The notes below the pieces were generated by a model. It was not told where the DNA came from. It saw only the letters and a list, made by a program, of their open reading frames with translations, and made no database searches. Made by a program: the position numbers and the translations under genes. Shown here one piece after another: positions 1 to 6,397 of a stretch of 9,872 nt of DNA. Positions within the stretch are counted from its first letter, which is position 1. Each line of letters starts with the position of its first letter. The stretch is from Gorillibacterium sp. (lineage in GTDB: Bacteria > Bacillota > Bacilli > Paenibacillales > NBRC-103111): NCBI GenBank assembly GCA_023511325.1, contig JAIMBU010000047.1, forward strand, positions 1-9,872, written 5' to 3'.

Positions 1-1076
1 CCGGAGGAGTGCTTCTCCATTGCTGTCTTTCGTATCGATTACTTCATTCCCTTTACGGAGCAATATAATGAAAAAGACCGACGTCTATTGCGATTTGCCC
101 TAGCGAATATTGTTAAAGAATCACTGCAAACCGTAGAATTGAATCTGGAAACCGTCGATATGGGATATGACCATATCGCAGTGGTGCTCTTCTGCCAAGT
201 GGATCGGTTGGCCTTTATCGGTAAGCTTTACGAGTCCCAGCAGTTGGTCAAGCAATATCTCTCTATTGATACAACTGTCGCTTTGGGTAAACAGCTTGAA
301 CATATTACAGAAGTACATGAGGGCTATCTGGATACTTATGAATTAACGCAGGAGCGGTTTGGGCTTGGTCATGGCCATGTGATTGCAAGGGAACAAATCC
401 CTAGTGCTCCCACTGAAATGTATCATTTGCCGATTGAGAAGGAGCGCCAAATGGCTCAAGCCATTCAGAAGGCTAATATTGAAACGGTGATTGCCATTCT
501 GCATACTTCCATTGCTAATATCCGGGAGCGATCCTATTTCGAGTGTAAAATGTCGCTGATTACGTTGTTTATGCAAATTCGCAGGCTCATTCAGGAGCAG
601 GTACATCAGGTACTACCCAGCTCATGGGGACTCACTTCTGTCGAGAATCAAATTATTCAACTTGAGGTACTGGATGATGTTGTTCCTTGGATTGAAGGAA
701 AACTAATCCAATCGATCAAGGAGATTGCTGATGCTCGGAGCATTTCGCGCAATGCCGTGCTGATCGAACAGGTTGATCGGCTGATTGACGATTATCTGAC
801 AGACAGTAATTTATCCTCCAAGCTGCTGGCTGATGAGCTAGAGCTATCCGTAATTACTTGCGCAATGTATATAAAGCGGAGACAAACTTGTCTATTACCG
901 ACCGGATTTCCGAGAAACGCCTAAAAATGATCTGTGAGGATTTGATTCACACTAATTCTCCGATCGAGCCTATTATTCAGAAATACGGATTTACGTCGTT
1001 GAATACCTTTTATGGAGTGTTCAAGAAAATGCACGGGGTAACGCCAGCGACTTATAGGAAGATGCATAAAGAGTAA
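1..1076 (+). pseudogene. AraC-family transcriptional regulator, 5' end outside window, frameshifted in the HTH domain
   Basis: The frame is open from the first base, so the gene starts upstream of the window. The first ~90 visible residues (FRIDYFIPF..., YNEKDRRLLRFALANI) resemble the degenerate GGDEF-like middle domain seen in many large Paenibacillus AraC regulators. From about residue 255 a C-terminal AraC double helix-turn-helix begins (LIDDYLTDSNLSSKLLADELELSV). The frame then breaks: frame 1 runs on to a stop at 922-924 with non-AraC residues, while the rest of the domain (NYLRNVYKAETNLS... to GFTSLNTFYGVFKK and GVTPATYRKMHKE) lies in the -1 frame from about 852 to the stop at 1074-1076. 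One extra A near 850-853 would restore a continuous domain. As read, the product loses the first recognition helix and the whole second HTH, so it should not bind DNA. A sequencing error is an equally simple explanation. The gene converges on the sugar operon and is not part of it. Confidence 0.8.
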
Positions 1077-1203
1077 TCTCAGAATCAGTGCTTGACCGAT
1101 GGAAATCGCTTAAAGAGCGAAGGTGGCGGAACGAAGAAGACTCTGTTGTGCAAAAACGCATAAGTTCACTGTGCAGCTTAGCCACTTATAAATCCTTATA
1201 TGC

Positions 1204-1253
1204 AAAACCAAGGCACACCCATCTCGTATTGGAGGGTGTGCCTTGGTTTTTTT
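1204..1253 (+). terminator. Strong intrinsic terminator between convergent genes, possibly bidirectional
   Basis: A perfect 17-bp inverted repeat (1204-1220 pairing with 1234-1250) encloses a 13-nt loop. On the plus strand it is followed by seven T (1247-1253), four of them part of the arm, so it can end the AraC-family transcript. On the minus strand the same hairpin ends in four T (complement of 1207-1204), so it can also end the sugar operon, whose last stop codon is at 1280. No other terminator is visible for either side. Confidence 0.93.
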
Positions 1254-1279
1254 ACTGCCACATCATAAATGGCCCCATA

Positions 1280-2647
1280 TCAGTCTTGCAGCGGAAGCTT
1301 GTTTGTTCTTCGAAGCTCCAGGCGAATCATGGTCTTCTTCCCAGTCAGGTTGAAGCGAAGAAAGGCCAATTGGTCTTTAATCAGCTTCACATCCGCCCCG
1401 ATTGTGCAGGATGCCACCTCATAGTCGGTTAAATCGTCCCAATAAACCACGCCGAACGGAATCGGTTTCCAGTTGCCAATTTCATATTCCAATACAATAG
1501 CGTCAGTCGATTTCTGGTACTTCGTGATGAACAAGGGGGGAACCTCTTCGGTAAATTCCTCCTGCATGTTCCATTGCCCCACATAATTGCGTAGTAGCCT
1601 TGGCTTGCACTCACCCTCGATAAAGGTCATCTGACACTCGTTATCATAGTAGAGAAAGGTTTTTGGCCACGGTCCCAAGGCAACTCCACCCAGGGTCATG
1701 GTGTAGTCATTGATTTCCGGTCTGATCGGTTTATCCTTTGTCAGCATGTAAGAGGGAGCTGTCTCTGCATTTTGCTCGTGATAAAGGGCAATGGCCTTTG
1801 GCAGGGTTGTAATGGTAATGGCAAACTGGGTGATGTACGCAAAGAATTTGTCCAGCATCCCTTCGCACGCCTCTACATGAGAAGCAGGAAATACGGCAAA
1901 ATGCTCACTGAATTCCATCTCATGGGCTTCCTGTTGCTGGAGGAAGAATACCTGCCGATTATGATCCGTATTGTCGAGGTATTCATCAAATAACAGCTTC
2001 CAGTATTCGATACTGTCCTTCGTGCACAAGCCAGCGCGAAGCACATCATTGGGATCGGTGGAGTAAAGCACAGGACTTCCCGTATGATAGGATAGATGCA
2101 AATCCCTTGCGGTCCATTCGCAAGCGACTACCTTGCCCTTCCCCGCATGGGGAATCTTATACCGGTTGCTATCTACATACCAGGACCCCCAAGGAATACC
2201 CTTATGAGTAATTCCATCCCACCATACCTGCTCCCAGCAGTAACCCCACATTCCCTGGAAGTCGAGCTCTTCCAACACTTCGATCACTTCATTGTAAATT
2301 TTTCCCCGACCGGCGATTTTGGTGGTCGCCCATGGAAAAGCCTCTTCTACTAGTTGCCAATCCTTCTCCAGTTTATCCTTCAGCACAGCCTTCGACATCC
2401 CTGCCTCTTCCATAAAAAACGGGCATTGGAGAATCACATCGTCGCCATAGGCTTCATGCCATTGCCGGATTTGCTCTTTCAGGATGGGAATGGAGCCCCG
2501 GTTGACAATCCAGGTTACCGGGATGTTGTATTGATGAGCCAATCTCGCTGTCCTCTCCACACCTTCGATAGCGGTTCCCTTTCCCCAGTCGGTATCATAA
2601 TGGGAGGCGTAGCTGACGAAGGTATAGATGAGACGTTCGGGTATCAA
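1280..2647 (-). CDS. Cytoplasmic NodB/polysaccharide-deacetylase-like barrel protein, last gene of the sugar-uptake operon
   Basis: The product is 455 aa with no signal peptide or membrane segment, so it is predicted to be cytoplasmic. Residues ~5-160 read like the first strands and helices of a NodB-type barrel: a strand YTFVSY, then AHQYNIPVTWIV, a long charged helix, IAGRGKIYNEVIEVLEEL (in the place of the RxPY...L..LG motif), then GMWGYCWEQVWWDG, rich in aromatic residues typical of sugar binding. The classical metal ligands are not recognisable: the TFDDG motif reads TFVSYASH and the HxxxH motif reads QCPFFMEEA. Residues ~310-455 look beta-rich and may form a separate domain. The start is TTG at 2647, preceded by a strong ribosome site. 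The gene lies 15 bp after the solute-binding protein gene, so the two are co-transcribed. Its role is probably processing or sensing of the imported carbohydrate, by context only. A GH57/GH38-like glycosidase barrel is an alternative. The fold call is moderate and the function unknown. Confidence 0.6.
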   Translation of the reverse strand: MIPERLIYTFVSYASHYDTDWGKGTAIEGVERTARLAHQYNIPVTWIVNRGSIPILKEQIRQWHEAYGDDVILQCPFFMEEAGMSKAVLKDKLEKDWQLVEEAFPWATTKIAGRGKIYNEVIEVLEELDFQGMWGYCWEQVWWDGITHKGIPWGSWYVDSNRYKIPHAGKGKVVACEWTARDLHLSYHTGSPVLYSTDPNDVLRAGLCTKDSIEYWKLLFDEYLDNTDHNRQVFFLQQQEAHEMEFSEHFAVFPASHVEACEGMLDKFFAYITQFAITITTLPKAIALYHEQNAETAPSYMLTKDKPIRPEINDYTMTLGGVALGPWPKTFLYYDNECQMTFIEGECKPRLLRNYVGQWNMQEEFTEEVPPLFITKYQKSTDAIVLEYEIGNWKPIPFGVVYWDDLTDYEVASCTIGADVKLIKDQLAFLRFNLTGKKTMIRLELRRTNKLPLQD

Positions 2648-2653
2648 CAGAAA

Positions 2654-2660
2654 TCACCTC
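2654..2660 (-). promoter_or_regulatory. Ribosome binding site fixing the TTG start at 2647
   Basis: The minus strand reads GAGGTGA, six bases before TTG (2645-2647). It lies in the 15-bp gap after the TAG stop (2663-2665) of the upstream gene. No ATG or GTG lies at a better distance, so TTG is the likely start. Confidence 0.85.
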
Positions 2661-2662
2661 TG

Positions 2663-4234
2663 CTATTTTTTATTTTCCTGCCACCACGCATCGATTTGGG
2701 TTTGCAATTCGGCCTTCACCTTTTCGAGTCCGCCCGCCTTAAACTTGGCGTTACGCTCATCGAGCATCTCGGAAGGCTTCGCTACGGCTCCTGTGCTGAT
2801 GACCTTATATTCATTGACGACGGCGGTAAGCTGGGCAATCTCGTTCTTCACCTTGGTATCGTCAAAGACAAATCCAAGCAACGGGAACCGGGTAGCATCA
2901 TTGTTGAACTGCTTCCAGCTTTCATATAGGTCATCTGGTTGTCCTGGCTTGAGATAATTGAGGAATTGATTCCCAAGTACCCAGAACAAGCCTGTTTCGC
3001 CATAACCAGAATCTGCAATCGGCTCAATCCGATTGTCCCCCACTTTTTTATAATGCTTGTCTTCAATTCCATTAACCAGCAAATTAATCACATACGGGTC
3101 CGTATGCATGTAGTTGAGCACCATCATCGCCCGCTCCGGATTCTTCGACGTTCTGGAGATGGAGAGCATGGAACCGCTGGCTAGGTCAGTGGTGACGATC
3201 GGCTCCTCCACCACATGAGAGACCCAGTCAAAGTTATCGGAAAGCTTCAATTCTATATCAGCTCCCGGCTTCCAGACCGTGGTTTGCATCCATAGCTTGC
3301 CTTGCTTGCGGATGTCCGCTACGTTTGTTGTTGTCGTGGCGGCATCAGCATTGATAAAGCCCTTCTCGTAATACTTACGAAACAACTCGGCATCCGCCTT
3401 GTTGATATCCACAATCTCTTGATCCAGCACTGACTTGACTACCATATCCTGTACTTTGTAGTCGATAAAGAACATCGGCAGCTTGCCGGGAACCGGACCG
3501 ATTGGCCGGTAGTTGGAATTGGTTTCATACATCATGAAGCTTGTCGGACCACCTGCTACATATACGTTAATCATATCTGGCTCTTTTTGCTTGATGATTT
3601 CAAAATAGGGCTCCAGATCCGCCATCTTGTTGATCTTCTCAATCGGAATATTGTATTTTTCAATCATATCCTTGCGGTACGTAAACGCCTTGCCTTGGGT
3701 AATTTCCTTGTTGGTCGGTATGGCATACAACGCACCTTTATACCGGGGTGCCTCCAGATATAGCGGATTCAGGTTTTCCTTGATCCCTGCTCCATGCTGC
3801 TCAAGAAGTGTATCCAGCTCAAGAAAGGCCCCTTTGGTGACGTTTGCAAAGAAATCCAGCCAAGAGGCAGTAAACACCAGATCCATTTTCTCACCAGTGT
3901 TCATCATCAGCTCGGTCTTCTTCTTGTAGTCACTGGGGGCGATGGGCTGAAGGGCTACCGTCGTGTTGATTTTCTCCTGTAAATATTCGTTCAGCTTCTC
4001 CTCGACCAGTGCATCATCCTTCTGCGGCTTGCCTTGATAAATCAAGGACACCTCATAGGGCTCAAGTGCCGGGGCTTGCGGGCTTGCGGCTACCTCAGCA
4101 GATGAACTGGGAGCGGCAGTAGGCACCGGGCTGGCTGCCCCTTCCTTGCCACCACTGGAGCAGGCCGGCAGAACAGCCGATAACCCAACAACGAGCGCGA
4201 GTGGTGCTAACCATGCGGACTTTCTACGTTTCAT
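2663..4234 (-). CDS. Extracellular solute-binding lipoprotein of a carbohydrate ABC transporter (DUF3502-type C-terminus)
   Basis: The product is 523 aa and is the substrate-capture subunit anchored to the outer face of the membrane. It has a lipoprotein signal peptide: basic MKRRK, a hydrophobic stretch 6-22, and lipobox LPAC with the lipidated Cys at 25. An Ala/Pro/Ser-rich linker (about 26-57) follows. The mature protein then has the family-1 type solute-binding pattern (YEVSLIYQGKPQKDD, MNTGEKMDLVFTASW, GALYAIPTNKEI, YRKDMIEKYNIP). The C-terminal part (SISRTSKNPERAMMVLNY, GETGLFWVLGNQFLNY, LLGFVFDDTKVKNEIAQL) matches the DUF3502 pattern common in LplA/YtcQ-like Paenibacillus proteins. ATG 4234 is well supported: AGGAGGG (4241-4247) sits six bases upstream. 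It follows permease 2 after 78 bp containing a hairpin, and is 15 bp from the next gene. The binding substrate, probably an oligosaccharide, cannot be assigned. Confidence 0.93.
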   Translation of the reverse strand: MKRRKSAWLAPLALVVGLSAVLPACSSGGKEGAASPVPTAAPSSSAEVAASPQAPALEPYEVSLIYQGKPQKDDALVEEKLNEYLQEKINTTVALQPIAPSDYKKKTELMMNTGEKMDLVFTASWLDFFANVTKGAFLELDTLLEQHGAGIKENLNPLYLEAPRYKGALYAIPTNKEITQGKAFTYRKDMIEKYNIPIEKINKMADLEPYFEIIKQKEPDMINVYVAGGPTSFMMYETNSNYRPIGPVPGKLPMFFIDYKVQDMVVKSVLDQEIVDINKADAELFRKYYEKGFINADAATTTTNVADIRKQGKLWMQTTVWKPGADIELKLSDNFDWVSHVVEEPIVTTDLASGSMLSISRTSKNPERAMMVLNYMHTDPYVINLLVNGIEDKHYKKVGDNRIEPIADSGYGETGLFWVLGNQFLNYLKPGQPDDLYESWKQFNNDATRFPLLGFVFDDTKVKNEIAQLTAVVNEYKVISTGAVAKPSEMLDERNAKFKAGGLEKVKAELQTQIDAWWQENKK

Positions 4235-4240
4235 AATGAA

Positions 4241-4247
4241 CCCTCCT
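4241..4247 (-). promoter_or_regulatory. Strong ribosome binding site of the solute-binding lipoprotein gene
   Basis: The minus strand reads AGGAGGG with a six-base spacer to ATG 4234. It is the most consensus-like site in the operon, which fits the need for more binding protein than permease. Confidence 0.85.
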
Positions 4248-4266
4248 ATAATGTAGATCTATCAAA

Positions 4267-4299
4267 CGGCTGGCAGGTTTCATATTGGACCGTCAGCCG
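4267..4299 (-). other. Intercistronic hairpin between permease 2 and the solute-binding protein gene
   Basis: CGGCTG (4267-4272) pairs with CAGCCG (4294-4299), with further partial pairing inside (GGT against ACC). On the minus strand the hairpin is followed only by TTTGAT, which is too weak for a full terminator. It lies just after the permease 2 stop codon and before the binding-protein ribosome site. Such hairpins in transporter operons often protect or partly separate the binding-protein mRNA; that role here is inferred. Confidence 0.55.
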
Positions 4300-4312
4300 G
4301 TAATGCCCAACC

Positions 4313-5224
4313 TCAGCCTTTTACGGCACCGACTGTCAAACCTTTGACGAAATATTTCTGGAAGAACGGATAAACCAGGAGAATCGGTCCCATGCCGATG
4401 ACAGCCATGGCCATCTGCAGTGATTCGTTGGGCAAGTTCTTAAACAGCTCGGGATTCTGCATAGCCAGCGTCATATTCTCCCGAATGTACTGCACGTCGT
4501 TCAGCACCCGCATCATCAGGAATTGCAGCGGATACTTGCTTTCCGTATTGATGAACAGCAGCGCGTTAAACCAGTCGTTCCAATAGAGAATGGTGGAGAA
4601 CAACGCCATGGTAGCCAGCACCGGAAGTGATAACGGCAGGACAATACGATAGAAGATGCGCAGTTCACCCGCCCCGTCAATATGAGCCGACTCAATCAGT
4701 GCTGGATGAATTGTCGTTTGAAAGAAGGTACGCATGATGATCACGTTAAACGGCACAATCAAGAGCGGCAGGATCAAAGCCGCATAGGAATCCTTCACAT
4801 GGAGCACCTGAGTGTAGATCATATATCGGCTGACCATTCCTCCGCTGAATAGCATGGTGAAGAACAGGAAGAAGGTGAAGAAGGATCGGAGCGGATAATC
4901 CCTGCGGGAAAGCGGGTAAGCATACAGGGCCATAAGTAGAACACTCAAAACCGTACCCACCACCGTAATACCGATGCTCACCCGATAGGCACCAAAGATA
5001 GTGGCGGCATCCTTGAATATGGTTGTGTAGGCGGTCAAGGACCACGCCTTTGGGAAGAACTGGTAGCCTTCATTAATCAGTGAATCACTGTGCGTGAAGG
5101 AAACCACAATAACCAGAATAACCGGCAAGACGCAAGCCAGAGACAACAGGATGAATAACAGGTTCAAGAACACATTGGATAAAGGAGAAATCCGGTTTTC
5201 CCGGCGATAGGCTGTTCGAGCCAC
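4313..5224 (-). CDS. Carbohydrate ABC transporter permease, YtcP/LplC-like (permease 2)
   Basis: The product is 303 aa from the chosen start and is an integral membrane subunit forming half of the translocation channel. It has about six hydrophobic segments; the first, LNLLFILLSLACVLPVILVI, begins about 20 residues in. The cytoplasmic EAA loop that contacts the ATPase is at about 174-197 (ALIESAHIDGAGELRIFYR then IVLP). The C-terminus QKYFVKGLTVGAVKG is a hallmark of this permease subfamily. Two starts are possible. TTG at 5239 lies before and overlaps the ribosome site, whereas GTG at 5224 is eight bases after GGAGG (5233-5237), so GTG (MARTAYRREN) is preferred. The gene starts 23 bp after permease 1 ends and is co-transcribed with it. 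No nucleotide-binding domain is encoded nearby, so a shared ATPase is expected. Confidence 0.93.
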   Translation of the reverse strand: MARTAYRRENRISPLSNVFLNLLFILLSLACVLPVILVIVVSFTHSDSLINEGYQFFPKAWSLTAYTTIFKDAATIFGAYRVSIGITVVGTVLSVLLMALYAYPLSRRDYPLRSFFTFFLFFTMLFSGGMVSRYMIYTQVLHVKDSYAALILPLLIVPFNVIIMRTFFQTTIHPALIESAHIDGAGELRIFYRIVLPLSLPVLATMALFSTILYWNDWFNALLFINTESKYPLQFLMMRVLNDVQYIRENMTLAMQNPELFKNLPNESLQMAMAVIGMGPILLVYPFFQKYFVKGLTVGAVKG

Positions 5225-5232
5225 ATTGCACA

Positions 5233-5237
5233 CCTCC
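5233..5237 (-). promoter_or_regulatory. Ribosome binding site deciding the GTG start of permease 2
   Basis: GGAGG on the minus strand lies eight bases before GTG 5224 and directly overlaps the alternative TTG at 5239, so it can only serve the shorter protein. It sits in the 23-bp gap after the permease 1 stop (5248-5250). Confidence 0.8.
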
Positions 5238-5247
5238 AATCAGGTCA

Positions 5248-6222
5248 TTAGAATAAGGCTTGTTCTGGGTCGATTTTGCGGACGGTTCCATTGGCGAATA
5301 GGACCATGATGAAGCCCAGCACCGATTGAACCATGGCTGCTGCCGAAGACATGCCGATATCGTTCAACTGCATCATCACCCGGTATACGTACGTATCCAC
5401 GGTGTCTGTCACCGAATAAAGCATGCCAGAATCCATAGGCACCTGATAAAACAGTCCAAAGTCGGAATTGAACACATGCCCCATATTGAGGATGGTCATG
5501 ATAATGATGATGGGGCGAATCGAGGGCAGCGTGATATGAATAATCTGCTGCCACTTCTTAGCACCATCGATCACCGCTGCTTCGTAATACTCCGGGTCAA
5601 TGCCGGCAATCGCTGCGATGTAGATGACGGCCCCCATGCCGATTCCTTTCCAGGCGCTGACTACCGTCAGAATATAGGGCCAATATTCCTTTTCCATATA
5701 CCAGGATACGGGCTGCCTGCCCAGCCATTCCATAATCGTGGTATTGATGAAGCCACTGGTCGGATGCAGGAAGGCATAGACCAGATAGCTGACCACCACC
5801 ATGGAGAGAAAATGCGGCATGATCAAAAAAGTCTGGTACGTGCGGGCGGCAAACCGACCGCGTAATTCGTTGATGGTCACGGCAATGAAGACGGACAGAA
5901 CCAGGTTAATTACCATAAAGGTCATACTGTAGCCAACTGTGTTCCGCACGATTCTCCATAGCGATCCGTTGTTGAAAAGAAACTGGAAGTTCTCAAAGCC
6001 GACCCAGGGGCTTCCCCAGATGCCGTCTATATAGTTGATCTTTTTGAAGGCAATGAACAATCCAAACATGGGTAAGTAATTGTTCAGCAACAGTACGATC
6101 GCTGCTGGTAAGATCATTAAGGTCAAATAACGGAATTTCCAAAAACGGCGAAACTTAAGCAATCCTGCTGCCTTTCCGCGAGCTCGCTTGATCGGCGGGG
6201 AAGGTGCGGCTATCTCTCTCAC
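5248..6222 (-). CDS. Carbohydrate ABC transporter permease, LplB/YteP-like (permease 1), first gene of the uptake operon
   Basis: The product is 324 aa from the chosen start. After a basic cytoplasmic N-terminus (KRARGKAAGLLKFRRFWKFR), which is typical of LplB-type permeases, comes a first membrane segment with LPAAIVLLLNNYLPMFG and then IAFKKINY, both family signatures. Five further hydrophobic segments follow. The EAA loop is at about 211-233 (EYYEAAVIDGAKKWQQIIHI then TLP). It pairs with permease 2 to form the channel. GTG 6231 and GTG 6222 are both in frame. A purine-rich site AGAGAGGAG (6232-6240) touches the first but is eight bases from the second, so 6222 (MREIAAPSPP) is preferred; the difference is three residues. 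Its promoter lies immediately upstream. No ATPase gene accompanies it, as in other MsmX-dependent importers. Confidence 0.93.
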   Translation of the reverse strand: MREIAAPSPPIKRARGKAAGLLKFRRFWKFRYLTLMILPAAIVLLLNNYLPMFGLFIAFKKINYIDGIWGSPWVGFENFQFLFNNGSLWRIVRNTVGYSMTFMVINLVLSVFIAVTINELRGRFAARTYQTFLIMPHFLSMVVVSYLVYAFLHPTSGFINTTIMEWLGRQPVSWYMEKEYWPYILTVVSAWKGIGMGAVIYIAAIAGIDPEYYEAAVIDGAKKWQQIIHITLPSIRPIIIIMTILNMGHVFNSDFGLFYQVPMDSGMLYSVTDTVDTYVYRVMMQLNDIGMSSAAAMVQSVLGFIMVLFANGTVRKIDPEQALF

Positions 6223-6251
6223 TTGCTCCACTCCTCTCTTCTGTTGCTTTT

Positions 6252-6280
6252 AGTATAGGATAGCGCTTCCTTATATACGA
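6252..6280 (-). promoter_or_regulatory. Predicted sigma-A promoter of the sugar-uptake operon, weak -35
   Basis: On the minus strand a good -10, TATACT (6257-6252), is preceded at a 17-bp spacing by a poor -35, TCGTAT (6280-6275). The start of transcription would fall near 6245, leaving a short leader carrying the ribosome site at 6232-6240. A weak -35 directly beside tandem repeats is the usual layout of an activator-dependent promoter. Confidence 0.5.
6258..6271 (-). promoter_or_regulatory. cre-like sequence between -35 and -10 (possible CcpA site)
   Basis: The minus strand reads AGGAAGCGCTATCC, which matches 11 of 14 positions of the Bacillus cre consensus TGWAARCGYTWNCW, including the whole AAGCGCT core. 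It lies between the promoter elements, where CcpA binding would block transcription. This fits catabolite repression of a sugar importer, but with three mismatches it is only a candidate. Confidence 0.45.
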
Positions 6281-6317
6281 TGATCTATCTCTGCAACAGC
6301 GTGATGCATTCTTGCAA
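6279..6317 (-). promoter_or_regulatory. Two direct repeats 21 bp apart, candidate operator of the AraC-type response regulator
   Basis: The minus strand carries TTGCAAGAATGCATCAC (6317-6301) and TTGCAGAGATAGATCATC (6296-6279). The starts are exactly 21 bp apart, two helical turns, so both copies face the same side of the DNA. The second copy meets the predicted -35. AraC-family proteins typically bind such asymmetric direct repeats with two HTH motifs each. The response regulator gene of this locus is the obvious candidate binder; this is inferred from position and pattern. Confidence 0.55.
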
Positions 6318-6362
6318 GAGAGCCGACACCCCTGCTCCTAACGTCTTTTGCTGTTTAAATAG

Positions 6363-6383
6363 AAAAAAACCGGCCGCAGCCGG
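6363..6383 (-). terminator. Intrinsic terminator of the two-component operon
   Basis: On the minus strand CCGGC-TGCG-GCCGG (6383-6370) forms a five-base GC stem with a four-base loop, followed by seven T (6369-6363). It lies 15 bp after the histidine kinase stop codon and separates the regulatory operon from the transporter promoter. Confidence 0.88.
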
Positions 6384-6397
6384 ATGGAAATACGCGC

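Noticed and set aside
1077..1253. CRISPR, tRNA, IS element or attachment site
   Set aside because: No repeat-spacer pattern, cloverleaf, transposase or flanking target duplication was found here or elsewhere in the window.
1088..1432. Open reading frame of 114 codons on the plus strand
   Set aside because: It runs through the terminator hairpin and into the 3' end of the barrel-protein gene on the opposite strand, and shows no family resemblance.
2354..2929. Open reading frame of 191 codons on the plus strand
   Set aside because: It is opposite two well-supported genes and spans their junction, with no recognisable domain.
5326..5865. Open reading frame of 179 codons on the plus strand
   Set aside because: It lies wholly opposite the permease 1 gene, and its His-rich composition is typical of an antisense shadow of a membrane protein.
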